From the NCBI RefSeq assembly GCF_905171765.1, contig NC_053390.1:580656471-580720470 (forward strand): DNA of 64,000 bases, in the 5' to 3' direction. A program made the translations under genes and the position numbers. How positions within the stretch are numbered: position 1 is the stretch's first letter; each line of letters opens with the position of its first letter. The notes beneath the pieces were generated by a model. The model had not been told where the DNA came from. It saw nothing but the letters and a program-made list of their open reading frames with translations, and ran no database searches. Positions 24,040 to 35,547 of this stretch are shown here, piece after piece. This stretch comes from Bufo bufo (Eukaryota; Chordata; Amphibia; Anura; Bufonidae).

Positions 24040-26040
24040 TTTTTTCTTACAAAGTCTCATATTCCACTAACTTGTGACAAAAAATAAAGTCTCACATGAA
24101 CTCACCATACCCCTCACGGAATCCAAATGTGTAAAAATTTTTAGACATTTATATTCCAGACTTCTTCTCACGCTTTAGGGCCGCTAAAATGCCAGGGCAG
24201 TATAAATATCCCACATGTGACCCCATTTCGGAAAGAAGACACCCCAAGGTATTCCGTGAGGGGCATATTGAGTCCATGAAAGATTGAAATTTTTGTCCCA
24301 AGTTAGCGGAAATGGAGACTTTGTGAGAAAAAAAAAATAAAAATCAATTTCCGCTAACTTGTGCCAGAAAAAAAAAAATTCTATGAACTCGCAATGCCCC
24401 TCATTGAATACCTTGGGGTGTCTTCTTTCCAAAATGGGGTCACATGTGGGGTATTTATACTGCCCTGGCATTTTAGGGGCCCTAAAGCGTGAGAAGAAGT
24501 CTGGGATCCAAATGTCTAAAAATGCCCTCTTAAAAGGAATTTGTGCCCCTTTGCGCATCTAGGCTGCAAAAAAGTGTCACACATGTGGTATCGCCGTACT
24601 CAGAAAGAAGACACCCCAAGGTATTCCATGAGGGGCATGGCGAGTTCCTAGAATGTTTTATTTTTTGTCACAAGTTAGTGGAAAATGCTGATTTTTTTTT
24701 TCTTACAAAGTCTCATATTCCACTAACTTGTGACAAAAAATAAAAACTTCCATGAACTCACTATGCCCATCACGAAATACCTTGGGGTGTCTTCTTTCCA
24801 AAATGGGGTCACTTGTGGGGTAGTTATACTGCCCTGGCATTCTAGGGGCCCTAATGTGTGGTAAGTAGTTTGAAATCAAAATGTGTAAAAAATGACCTGT
24901 GAAATCCTAAAGGTGCTCTTTGGAATGTTGTCCCCTTTGCCCACCTAGGCTGCAAAAAAGTGCCACACATCTGGTATCGCCGTACTCAGGAGAAGTTGGG
25001 CAATGTGTTTTGGGGTGTCATTTTACATATACCCATGCTGGGTAAGAGAAATATCTCGGCAAAAGACAACTTTTCCCATTTTTTTATACAAAGTTGGCAT
25101 TTGACCAAGATATTTATCTCACCCAGCATGGGTATATGTAAAATGACACCCATAAACACATTCCCCAAGTTATCCTGAGTACGGCGATACCACATGTGTG
25201 ACACTTTTTTGCAGCCTAGATGCGCAAAGGGGCCCACATTCCAAAGAGCACCTTTTGGATTTCACAGGTCTTTTTTTACACATTTTGATTTCAAAATACT
25301 TCCCACACATTAGGGCCCCTAACTTGCCAGGGCAGTATAACTACCCCACAAGTGACCCCATTTGGAAAGAAGACACCCTAAGGTATTTCGTGATGGGCAT
25401 AGTGAGTTCATGGAAGTTTTTATTTTTTGTCACAAGTTAGTGTAATATGAGACTTTGTAAGGAAAAAAATAAAAATAAAAAATCATCATTTTCCGCTAAC
25501 TTGTGACAAAAAATAAAAAGTTTTATGAACTCACTATGCCCATCAGCGAATACCTTAGGGTGTCTACTTTCCGAAATGGGGTCATTTGTGGGTTTTTTCT
25601 ACTGTCTGGGCATTGTAGAACCTCAGGAAACATGACAGGTGCTCAGAAAGTCAGAGCTGCTTCAAAAAGCGGAAATTCACATTTTTGTACCATAGTTTGT
25701 AAACGCTATAACTTTTACCCAAACCATTTTTTTTTTACCCAAACATTTTTTTTTTATCAAAGACGTGTAGAACAATAAATTTTGAGAAAAATTTATATAT
25801 GGATGTCGGTTTTTTTGAAAAATTTTACAACTGAAAGTGAAAAATTTCATTTTTTTGCAAATATTTCGTTAAATTTCGATTAATAACAAAAAATGTAAAA
25901 ATGTCAGCAGCAATGAAATACCACCAAATGAAAGCTCTATTAGTGAGAAGAAAGGGAGGTAAAATTCATTTAGGTGGTAAGTTGCATGACCGAGCAATAA
26001 ACGGTGAAAATAGTGTAGTGCAGAAGTGTAAAAAGTGGCC
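24040..26040. repeat. Alternating palindromic blocks
   Basis: Blocks such as CAAGTTAGCGGAAA, GTGTCTTCTTTCC, GGTATCGCCGTACTCAG and TACCCATGCTGGGT occur in both orientations. One long palindrome spans about 24930-25250, centred near 25085. Same family as 59507-61416. No coding potential. Confidence 0.7.
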
Positions 26041-26214
26041 TGGTCATTAAGGGTGTTTAAGCTAGGGGGGCTGAGGTGGTTAAGAATTAAGCAATCACAT
26101 TCAAAATCATGTTGAATAGGAGTCAGCATACACCTGCCATCATTTAAAGTGCCTCTGATTAACCGTAAATAAAGTTCAGCTGCTCTAGTTGGTCTTTCCT
26201 GAAATCTTCTTAGT

Positions 26215-28543
26215 GTACTTTCACACTTGCATTCGGGGTTCCCGCTTTTGAGTTCCATTTGAAGGCTCTCACAAGCGGCCCCGAACGGATCCGTACAGCC
26301 CTAATGCATTCTGAGTGGATGCGGATCCGCTCAGAATGCATCAGTTTGGCTCCGCTTGGCCTCTGTTCCGTTCAGCAGGCGGACACCCGAACGCAGCTTG
26401 CAGCGTTTTAGTGTCCGCCTGGCCGCGCGGAGCCAAACGGATCCGTCCAGACTTACAATGCAAGTCAATGGGGACGGATCCGTTTGACGTTGACACAATA
26501 TGGTGCAATTGCAAACGGATCCGTCCCCCATTGACTTTCAATGTAAAGTCAGGAGTCCCTATTAATATACCATTAGATCGGAGTTTTCTCCAATCCGATG
26601 GTATATTTTAACTTGAAGTGTCCCCATCACCATGGGAACGCCTCCAATATACCATCGGATTTGAGTTCGATCGTGAAACTCATATCCGACAGTATATTCT
26701 AATACAGAGGCGTTCCCATGGTGATGGGGATGCTTCAAGTTAGAATATACTAAAAGAACTGTGTACATGACTGCCCCCTGCCCGGCCCCCCTCCCTCCCC
26801 TATATTTAACTCATTGGTGGCCAGTGCGGCCGGCCCTCCCCCTGTTTTTAACTCATTGGTGGCCAGTGCGGCCGGCCCCCCCTCCCCCCCTAATTAAAAT
26901 GACCGACCCCCATCATTGGTGGCAGCGGAGAGTTCCGATCGGAGTCCCAGTTTAATCGCTGGGGCTCCGATCGGTTACCATGGCAGCCAAGACGCTACTG
27001 CAGTCCTGGCTGCCATGGTTACTTAGCAATTTTAGAAGCATTATACTTACCTGCGATGTGACCTGTGACCTGCCGGGCGCTCCTCCTACTGGTAAGTGAA
27101 AGGTCTGTGCGGCGCATTGCTTATAGCACAGACCTTTCACTTAGCAGTAGGAGGAGCACCCGGCAGGTCACAGACATCGCAGGTAAGTATAATGCTTCTA
27201 AAATTGCTAAGTAACCGTGGCAGCCAGGAATGCAGTAACGTCCTGGTTGCCATGGTTACTGATTGGAGTCCCAGCGATTAAACTGGGACTCCGATCGGAA
27301 CTCTCCGCTGCCACCAATCATGGGGGCTCGGTCATTTTAATTAGGGGGGGAGGGAGGGGGGCCGGCCGCACTGGCCACCAATGAATTAAAAACAGGGGGG
27401 GGAGGGTGGCCGGCCGCACTGGCCACCAATGAGTTAAAAACAGGGGGGGAGGGAGGGGGGGCAGGCCGCACTGCCCACCAATGAGTTAAATACAGGGGAG
27501 GGAGGGGGGGTCTGCCCCCTGCTGCCTGGCAGCACCTGCCAGGCAGCAGGGGGCAGTCATGTACACAGTTCTTTTAGTATATTCTGACTTGAAGCGTCCC
27601 CATCACCATGGGAACGCCTCTGTGTTAGAATATACTGTCGGATCTGAGTTTTCATCAGTTTAATCGCTGGGGCTCCGATCGGTTACCATGGCAGCCAAGA
27701 CGCTACTGCAGTCCTGGCTGCCATGGTTACTTAGCAATTTTAGAAGCATTATACTTACCTGCGATGTCTGTGACCTGCCGGGCGCCCCTCCTACTGGTAA
27801 GTGAAAGGTCTGTGCGGCGCATTGCTTATAGCACAAACCTTTCACTTACCAGTAGGAGGAGCACCCGGCAGGTCACAGACATCGCAGGTAAGTACAATGC
27901 TTCTAAAATTGCTAAGTAACCGTGGCAGCCAGGAATGCAGTAACGTCCTGGTTGCCATGGTTACTGATTGGAGTCCCAGCGATTAAACTGGGACTCCGAT
28001 CGGAACTCTCCGCTGCCACCAATGATGGGGGCTCGGTCATTTTAATTAGGGGGGGGAGGGAGGGGGGCCGGCCGCACTGGCCACCAATGAGTTAAAAACA
28101 GGGAGTGAGGGGGGGCCGGCCGCACTGGCCACCAATGAGTTAAAAACGGGGGGGGGGAGGGTGGCCGGCCGCACTGGCCACCAATGAGTTAAAAACAGGG
28201 AGGGAGGGGGGGCAGGCCGCACTGCCCACCAATGAGTTAAATACAGGGGAGGGAGGGGGGGTCTGCCCCCTGCTGCCTGGCAGCACCTGCCAGGCAGCAG
28301 GGGGCAGTCATGTACACAGTTCTTTTAGTATATTCTGACTTGAAGCGTCCCCATCACCATGGGAACGCCTCTGTGTTAGAATATACTGTCGGATCTGAGT
28401 TTTCACGAAGTGAAAAATCAGATCTGAAAAAAACAGTAATGCAGACGGATCCATTCTGAACGGATGCAAGCGTTTGCATTATAGGAGCGGATCCGTCTGT
28501 ACAGACACCAGACGGATCCGCTCCTAACGCAAGTGTGAAAGTA
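26215..28543. mobile_element. Foldback element (CTTTCACACTTGC ends), copy 1
   Basis: The ends TGTACTTTCACACTTGC and GCAAGTGTGAAAGTAGCC are inverted repeats. Inside are ACGGATCCG-rich arms, TATACCATC palindromes and two successive large hairpins. It lies in the Tc1 5' region just ahead of the transposase ATG. A TTA/TTT flank hints at a TWA-type TSD but is not convincing. Confidence 0.65.
26905..28410. repeat. Two tandem long foldback hairpins
   Basis: Each hairpin has about 200-bp arms including CCGATCGG, TTACCATGGCAGCCA, ACTTACCTGCGATGT and TCCTACTGGTAAGTGAAAGG with its complement, centred near 27110 and 27820. Between them are GC-rich units with GGCCGGCCGCACTGGCCACC. The second hairpin repeats the first with few differences, so this looks like local duplication. 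Confidence 0.8.
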
Positions 28544-28573
28544 GCCTTTTAGTCGCATCCCACAGCAAAAGCC

Positions 28574-29617
28574 ATGGTCCATAGAGAGCTTCCAAAGCAT
28601 CAGAGGGATCTCATTGTTAAAAGGTATCAGTCAGGAGAAGGGTACAAAAGAATTTCCAAGGCATTAGATATACCATGGAACACAGTGACATAACCAAGAA
28701 CTGGACGTCCCTCCAAAATTGATGAAAAGACGAGAAGAAAACTGGTCTGGGAGGCTACCAAGAGGCCTACAGCAACATTAAAGGAGCTGCAGGAATATCT
28801 GGCAAGTATTGGCTGTGTGGTACATGTGACAACAATCTCCCATATTCTTCATATGTCTGGGCTATGGGGTAGAGTGGCAAGACTAAAGCCTTTTCTTACG
28901 AAGAAAAACATCCAAGCCAGGCTACATTTTGCAAAAACACATCTGAAGTCTCCCAAAAACATGTGGGAAAAGGTGTTATGGTCTGATGAAACCAAGGTTG
29001 AACTTTTTGGCCATAATTCCAAAAGATATGTTTGGCGCAAAAACAACACTGCACATCACCAAAAGAACACCATACCCACAGTGAAGCATGGTGGTGGCAG
29101 CATCATGCTTTGGTGCTGTTTTTCTTCAGCTGGAACTGGGGCCTTAGTTAAGCTAGAGGGAATTATGAACAGTTCCAAATACCAGTCAATATTGGCACAA
29201 AACCTTCAGGCTTCTGCTAGAAATCTGAACATGAAGAGGAACTTCATCTTTCAGCATGACAACGACCCAAAGCATACATCCAAATCAACAAAGGAACGGC
29301 TTCACCAGAAGAAGATTAAAGTTTTGGAATGGCCCAGCCAGAGCCCAGTGCTGAATCTGATTGAAAATCTGTGTGGTGATCTGAAGAGGGCTGTGCACAG
29401 GAGATGCCCTCGCAATCTGACAGATTTGGAGTGTTTTTGCAAAGAAGAGTGGGCAAATCTTGCCAAGTCAAAATGTGCCATGCTGATAGACTCATACCCA
29501 AAAAGACTGAGTGCTGTAATAAAATCAATAGGTTCTTCAACAAATATCAGTTTAAGGCCTCATGCACACAACAGTTTTTTTTTGCGGTCCACAAAATGGA
29601 TTTCCGTTGTTCCGTAA
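28574..29617 (+). pseudogene. Tc1-like transposase, one nonsense codon
   Basis: DDE transposase that would act on the 22307/31596 ends. From ATG 28574 one frame runs to 29617, broken only by TAA at 28691-28693. The N-terminus (VKRYQSGEGYKRISKALDIP) is the paired-type helix-turn-helix, followed by a GRPSK hook. The catalytic triad is visible as LWSDETK, QHDNDPKH and NLIENLCG, with 34 residues between the second Asp and the Glu (DD34E). The last ~20 residues are read from the MITE inserted at 29556, which replaced the native end. Confidence 0.85.
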
Positions 29618-31382
29618 TCTGTGACCGTTTTTTCTTCCGTGGGTCATCCTTGATTTTTGGAGGATCCACGGACATGAAAAAAAAGTCGTTTTGGTGTTCG
29701 CCTGGCCGTGTGGAGCCAAACGGATCCGTGCTGACTTACAATGCAAGTCAATGGGGACGGATCCGTTTGACGTTGACACAATATGGTGCAATTGCAAACG
29801 GATCCGTCCCCCATTGACTTTCAATGTAAAGTCAGGAGTCCCTTTTATACCATCGGATCAGAGTTTTCTCCAATCCGATGGTATATTTTAACTTGAAGCG
29901 TCCCCATCACCATGGGAACGCCTCTATGTTAGAATATACCATCTAATTTGAGTTAGATCGTAAAACTCAGATCCGACAGTATATTCTAACATAGAGGCGT
30001 TCCCATGGTGATGGGGACGCTTCAGGTTAGAATATACTAAAAGAACTGTGTACATGACTGCCCCCTGCTGCCTGGCAGGTGCTGCCAGGCAGCAGGGGGC
30101 AGACCCCCCCTGTATTTAACTTATTGGTGGCCAGTGCGGCCGGCCCCCCCTCCCTTGTATTTAACACATTGGTGGCCAGTGCGGCCGGCCCCCCCTCCCT
30201 TCCTCCCTTGGATTTAACACATTGGTGGCCAGTGCGGCCGCCCCCCCTCCCTCCCTTGTATTTAACACATTGGTGGCCAGTGCGGCCGGCCCCCCCTCCC
30301 TCCCCCCCTAATTAAAATGACCGACCCCCCATCATTGGTGGAAGCGGAGAGTTCCGATCGGAGTCCCAGTTTAATCACTGGGACTCCGATCAGTAACCAT
30401 GGCAACCAGGACGCTACTGCAGTCCTGGCTGCCATGGTTACTTAGCTTTTTTAGAAGCATTATACTTACCTGCGATGTCTGTGACCGGCCGGGCGCTCCT
30501 CCTACTGGTAAGTGACAGGTCTGTGCTATAAGCAATGCGCCGCACAGACCTTTCACTTACCAGTAGGAGGAGCGCCCGGCCGGTCACAGACATCGCAGGT
30601 AAGTATAATGCTTCTAAAATTGCTAAGTAACCATGGCAGCCAGGACTGCAGTAGCGTCTTGGCTGCCATGGTAACCGATCGGAGCCCCAGCGATTAAACT
30701 GGGACTCCGATCGGAACTCTCCGCTGCCACCAATGATGGGGTCGGTTTAATTAGGGGGGGGGGGCGGCCGCACTGGCCACCAATGTGTTAAATACAAGGG
30801 AGGGAGGGAGGGGGGCCGGCCGCACTGGCCACTAATGTGTTAAATACAAGGGAGGGAGGGAGGGTGGGCCGGCCGCACTGGCCACCAATGAGTTAAATAC
30901 AGGGGTGGAGGGGTCTGCCCCCTGCTGCCTGGCAGCACCTGCCAGGCAGCAGGGGGCAGTCATGTACATAGTTATTTTAGTATATTCTAACCTGAAGCGT
31001 CCCCATCACCATGGGAACGCCTCTGTGTTAGAATATACTGTCGGATCTGAGTTTTCACGAAGTGAAAAATCAGATCTAAAAAGCTTTTATGCAGACGGAT
31101 CAGCGGATCCGTCTGTGTGAAAGTAGCCTACGGACAAGGATGACGGACGCAGATGGCAATCTTGTGTGCATCCGTGTTTTTTCATGGACCCATTGACTTG
31201 AATGGGTCCGTGAACCGTTGTCCGTTAAAAAAAAATAGGACAGGTCCTATTTTTTTGACGGACAGGAAACACAGATCACGGATGCGGCTGCTAAACGGTG
31301 CATTTTCTGATTTTTCCACTGACCCATTGAAAGTCACGGAACAACGGCCGTGGATGCACACAACGGTCGTGTGCATGAGGCC
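29556..31382. mobile_element. TWA-type MITE (GGCCTCATGCACA family), interrupted
   Basis: The ends GGCCTCATGCACAC and GTGTGCATGAGGCC are flanked by TAA at 29553-29555 and 31383-31385. Its interior is split by a foldback element at about 29690-31127. An uninterrupted relative is at 55459-55794. Confidence 0.8.
29690..31127. mobile_element. Foldback element, copy 2, nested in the MITE
   Basis: Shares with copy 1 (26215-28543) the TGGAGCCAAACGGATCCG block, the TATACCATC palindromes, the CCATCACCATGGGAACGCC block, a long hairpin centred near 30530 and the right end GTGTGAAAGTAGCC. It lacks the CTTTCACACTTGC left end and starts abruptly near 29690, so its left end was lost. Confidence 0.7.
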
Positions 31383-31599
31383 TAAGGGTGTGCACACTTA
31401 TGCACCCATATTATTTTATTTTTATATTTTTTCTTCCCTATACCTAAAAGATTTCAGTTTGTTTTTCAATTAAGTGGTACAGTTTATAGGTCACATTAAA
31501 GGTGGAAAAAGTTCTGAAATGATTTATCTTTGTCATTTTTTTACTCACAGAAACCTGACATTTTAACAGGGGTGTGTAGACTTTTTATATCCACTATAT

Positions 31600-32300
31600 T
31601 TAGTGTCTGCATTGAAATGATCAGGCTATATGAGGGAGAAGTGAGGGCAGCAGCTGGGAGCCCAGCCGTCTTCACAATCAATACTGTACTGTACTGTGAA
31701 GATGGATATGCCATAGCAACGCTCATTTCAAGAGCGCTGCTAAGGAACATTCCAGCGAAAGATTTTTCCTATAATAGTAAAACTTCAATAAATAAAGTAT
31801 ATTACAAAAATGTTCCCTATCACCATCCCTACACATTAGAAGAATAAATAAATAAATAAATAAATGGCAGTTACACTTTAAGTCCAAGCTTCAAAAGAAA
31901 ACACAGAAAATAATAAAATGTAGGGCTCAATTTTCAGGCTTTTCGGACCTTAGACCTTCATCAGTTAGTTGCAAGTTGTGAAGTAGGAATGTATATATAC
32001 TAGCCTGTTGAAAGGGACAGTCAGTGATTGAACATCCAATACTATCAAGGGAGTGCTGTGGATTATTCTTTGGAGTAATTGAGACTTTGGCACGTCCTCC
32101 GCTTGTACCCTTAGTTTGCATGGTGTGCAGGGATCAAATATTTATGTTGCACATACACAGTTGAGTCACAATATTATGACCACCAGCCTAGGCTAGACTA
32201 CTGTTAGTAAGATTGGGCAGGCTCTTCTGGCAGGAAAAAGCCTGCCAGGTCTCTCTGGATTCAGCATTTGCTGGAAACTACATGATTGCTGTCTGGCCCC
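31600..32300. other. Unassigned region with possible Tc1-type end
   Basis: No gene recognised. An (AAAT)n run lies at about 31845-31865. A hammerhead-like motif lies on the minus strand near 31930-31968. CAGTTGAGTCACAATATTAT at 32159 resembles a Tc1-family terminal repeat, but no partner was found. Confidence 0.35.
31929..31968 (-). ncRNA. Degenerate hammerhead-like motif
   Basis: The minus strand has CTGATGA, a poor stem (GG..CC) and GAAA at about 31964-31941. The stem is weak and the palindromic stem III of the better examples is missing, so this is a decayed relative at best. Confidence 0.3.
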
Positions 32301-32305
32301 ATTAA

Positions 32306-32760
32306 CCCTTTCATTCCCGGAGGTTTTTTGTTTATTTTCGTTTTGTGCTCCCTGCCTTCCCAGAGCCATAACTTTTTTATTTGTCTGTTCACATAGCCAT
32401 ATGAGGGCTTGTTTTTTGCAGGACAAGTTGTACTTTCCAATGCCACCATTTAATGTTGCATATAATGTAGTTGGAAGCGGGGAAAAAATTTCAAATGGGG
32501 TGAAATTTCAAAAAAAAAAAAGCAATTCCACCAAAGTTTTACGGGTTTTTTATTCACGACGTTCGATGTGCGATAAAACTGACCAGTTACTTTTATTCTA
32601 CAGATCAGTACGAATCCGGCAATACCTTATATGTATAGTTTTTCTTGCGTTTTGATAGTGATAAAAAAAAATTTAAGTGGGAAAAAAAATCTGTTTTCTT
32701 TTTTTGTCGCCATATTTTGATCCCTATAACTTTTTTGTAATTATGTGTATGGAGCTGTAT
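32306..32760 (+). mobile_element. Left end of an AT-rich TTAA element
   Basis: TTAA at 32302-32305 is followed by CCCTTTCATTCCCGGAGG and T-rich sequence. GGGCTTGTTTTTTGCAGGAC and CGGCAATACCTTATATGTA mirror motifs of the element at 1-1576. The right end was not located; it may extend through the minisatellite. Confidence 0.5.
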
Positions 32761-32765
32761 ATCCC

Positions 32766-33500
32766 ATACCTTTAATAGTGACCGCCACTTTAACAGTGAC
32801 TTCCACAATGCCCTGCACTTTAACAGTGACCTTTACAGTGTCCGCCCCTTTAACAGTGACCTCCACAGTACCTGCCCCTTTAACAGTGATCTCCACAGTG
32901 CCCGCCCCTTTAACAGTGACCTCCATATTGTCCGCCCCTTTAACAGTGACCTCCACAGTGGCCGCCCCTTTAACAGTGACCACCCCTTTAACAGTGATCT
33001 CACCAGTGCCCGCCCCTTTAACATTGACTTCCACAGTGCCCGCCCCTTTAACATTGACCACCTCTTTAACAGTGACCTTCATAGTGGCTGCCCCTTTAAC
33101 AGTGACCTTGACAGTGCCCACCCCTTTAACAGAGACTTCCACAGTACCTGCCCCTTTAAAAGTGACCTCCACAGTGCCCGCCCCTTTAACATTGACCACC
33201 CTTTTAACAGTGACCTTCATAGTGGCTGCTCCTTTAACAGTGACCTTAACAGTGCCCATCCCTTTAACAGTGACTTCCACAGTGCCCGCCCCTTTGACAG
33301 TGACCTCCACACTGCATGCTCCTGTAACATTGACCACCCCTTTAACAGTGATCTTCATAATGGCCACCCATTTAACAGTGACTTCCAGAGTGCCCGCCCC
33401 TTTAACAGTGACCTCTACAGTGCCTGCCTCTTTAACAGTGACCTCCACAGTGCCCGCCCCTTTAACAGTGAACTCTACAGCGCCCGTCCGTTTAATAGTG
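32766..33500. repeat. Minisatellite, 30-bp unit
   Basis: About 24 units of CCCCTTTAACAGTGACCTCC then ACAGTGCCCG. The period is a multiple of three and the unit has no stops, so both strands stay open for about 269 codons. The frames are repetitive decapeptides, with no start-site, splice or domain evidence for a real protein. Confidence 0.9.
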
Positions 33501-33900
33501 GCCCTTGCCCCCCATGCATGTAGCAGTGTAGTTGTGCCGTCATACGTCATATGACTGAATATTTAAGGACCTGCGAACTGCTAAAACCAGTGATCAGTTG
33601 TTATGGCAACCTGGAGTAGGACTGCAAGCTTCTATTGGCTGATAAAAGACATGTGACCGTGTAAATGGCAGTTCGGATTTAAGTGAAAGGCTTGCTGGCT
33701 TGTATTGGCTAATGCAGAGCAATTTTTGGGAATATCTTAGGAACGGTACGTCCTAGAGAGCTGAGACCTGATCTAAAACCTTCCTGGACACCTGATGTAC
33801 CTGTATGCCAAATTTGGTGAAGATCGGTCCATAAAGAACGTCCAGACAGGCGTCTAGACAGACAAACTCATTTTTATAATATAAGAGATAATTAATGGTG
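33500..33900 (+). other. Unassigned repeat-like tail
   Basis: GCCAAATTTGGTGAAGATCG near 33809 and a TTTTTATAATATAAGAGAT end look like the conserved 3' end of a dispersed repeat, but I cannot name the family safely. Confidence 0.35.
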
Positions 33901-34275
33901 GAATTGATATTTTTTGTTCTGCTACTTCTGTTGTCTTTTTTTTTTTCTCTTTAAGTAGATTTTGTCTATACAACATACAGTGAAAACATGAAGTACATCC
34001 TTTGTCACGCCACTACAGAGAATAACATAATGGGAATTTTATTGGCTCTAATTTTTGTGGAGTGAAAATGGTTAGGAAGAATAAAAGGGGCGGAGATTTT
34101 GTAAAAGAAATGTCTATAGCTGAATCAAAATGGATTTTCAATATGGATTCCGTGATACCAAACGGCCTGAATGATGCGATAGAACGTTTGGCGTTTGAGT
34201 AAGGCAGCACTGTAGGGGTTAAAGAGGAGTACCTATGGAACGCATAAATAGGGAACACTAGAAGAGCCCTGTAAT

Positions 34276-34318
34276 ACTCCCTGAGGAAGGACAGCGTTTG
34301 TCCGAAACGCGTTGTTTT
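34276..34318 (+). ncRNA. Hammerhead-like ribozyme motif B
   Basis: CTGAGGA (34281-34287), stem II GGAC/GTCC, then GAAA (34304-34307) running into the palindrome ACGCGT and a T cleavage position. A short palindromic stem III is typical of the dimeric hammerheads of PLEs. One extra base lies between CTGANGA and stem II, and stem I pairs poorly. Confidence 0.5.
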
Positions 34319-35210
34319 TTTTTTGGCACCTGCAGCATTAAATAGCTGCAGGAGTGACATCACTAGTGCTTCGGGAAAGCGCAACTAGCCTACTCCTATT
34401 TACACAGCATCGCGTCACCGGCCGGGCGCATGCTGTCAACCTTAAAAGACCTACCAGCGGTGAGAGCCTGGACTCGCAATAAGAAGATGCAAACTCCAGC
34501 ACAGAAGCGCCGTCTGGAAAGTGAACGCTGTACTTCACTTCACTTCATTTCATGTCACAATCCTCGTGCGCGGTATCATTTACATTGTATGTGAGTTAGT
34601 TAAACGAGCAGCAGTTGTTGCGGTCCTGCTGCGATACCGCAGCCCAATATAGTGAGGCACATAGCATAGCGCTATTGTAGCAATTGATTACGTTACTACT
34701 TATCGATTGGTATATCACACCAGTAGAAATTATTTGTTCCAATAGCGTTTGGCACTCTGTGTAGCTGCAGTATCACAACAGATCCGCACACAACTGCTGC
34801 ACAATTCAAATGCACTATAATATACTTTTTATGTTAGAAAGTATATTATAAGTATATTACACCCCTCAGTAAGTCACACCTATCGATAGCACACCTATAC
34901 CAGTCCTTAAAAGGACTTTTGTGGCCCTATTAGTTAGCGTTTGGTGTCCCTAACAGTCTGTCCCTGCTCCACACAGCAACCTCTCCCTACACTGGCAAAA
35001 GACTGAATGTAAAATGGCGGCCAGATCAGGTTTATTTATAAGGTAGGGGGTGTGTCCATGTGCTGAAACGTCTCAATTGGCTGTCCTGTACCACCTGATG
35101 GATGTGTCATGGGTCAAAGTTCTTTACAATGTAACCTCACCGCCGATCGTACGCGCCACGTGCAGAGACCAGACGGCAGCGCTCCAGCTTATTCTCCTGC
35201 TGCAGCGCTT

Positions 35211-35255
35211 CAGACTTGGAAAAAGGGGTCTTTTGAACCCCGAAACGCGCTGTTC
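35211..35255 (+). ncRNA. Hammerhead-like motif C, degenerate
   Basis: A strong stem II (GGGGT/ACCCC) followed by GAAACGCGCTG, but the first core box is TTGGAAA in place of CTGANGA. Probably an inactivated relative of motif B. Confidence 0.35.
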
Positions 35256-35349
35256 TACAATAAACCTGATTGTACTAAACATCCGGTTGTGATATGCGCC
35301 TCGTGTCCACACGCTCACTAGACCGCTAAAGTCCAGAGGAGCCTCAATA

Positions 35350-35547
35350 CTAGTTCCTGTGTCCTATGGAGAACTTAAATTTCTGTAAGGACAGGAACCA
35401 CCTGGTGACTCGGGCATTTCTCTCTTTGGTCTGGCTAATCCACTTGAGAAGGGAGTGGTCAGTCACCAGGCGGAACTTTCTCCCCAGCAAATAGTAGCGG
35501 AGAGACTCGAGTGCCCACTTGATAGCCAGGCACTCTCTCTTCACCAT
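35350..35547 (-). pseudogene. RNase H C-terminal part
   Basis: RECLAIKWALESLRYYLLG, LVTDHSLLKWI and ARVTRWFLSLQKFKF match Gypsy RNase H. The frame stops at 35350 and the element ends there. Confidence 0.75.

Larger units (their letters stand above)
22541..26079. mobile_element. TTAA-TSD element holding a satellite array
   Basis: Flanked by TTAA at 22537-22540 and 26080-26083, with ends CCGCCTCCGGACC and GGGGGGCTGAGGTGG (inverted CCGCCTC/CCACCTC). It sits in the 5' untranslated part of the Tc1 element. The left third has GC-rich palindromes, then the 193-bp array, then alternating palindromic blocks shared with 59507-61416. No transposase, so non-autonomous; Kolobok or piggyBac type by TSD. 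Confidence 0.75.
22307..31596 (+). mobile_element. Tc1-like element expanded by nested insertions
   Basis: The outer ends CAGTGGATATAAAAAGTCTA (22307) and its complement at 31577-31596 are flanked by TA (22305-22306, 31597-31598). The terminal repeats extend at least 150 bp and include the complementary blocks AACTTTTTCCACCTTTAATG and CATTAAAGGTGGAAAAAGTT. Between them lie a TTAA element, two copies of a foldback element, a MITE and one transposase frame. The original Tc1 was probably about 1.6 kb. Confidence 0.85.
33950..35340 (+). mobile_element. PLE-like untranslated fragments
   Basis: No coding sequence. Two hammerhead-like motifs (34276-34318 and 35211-35255) in plus orientation suggest remnants of PLE terminal regions or related ribozyme-bearing retroelements. 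The stretch abuts the truncated RNase H of the Gmr1-like element at about 35345. Confidence 0.4.

Noticed and set aside
26905..28410. microRNA precursors in the hairpins
   Set aside because: Arms are far too long and repetitive, with no evidence of a defined mature product.
32741..33554. Two 269-residue frames on opposite strands
   Set aside because: Both follow from a 30-bp repeat without stops; no domain, start context or conservation signal.
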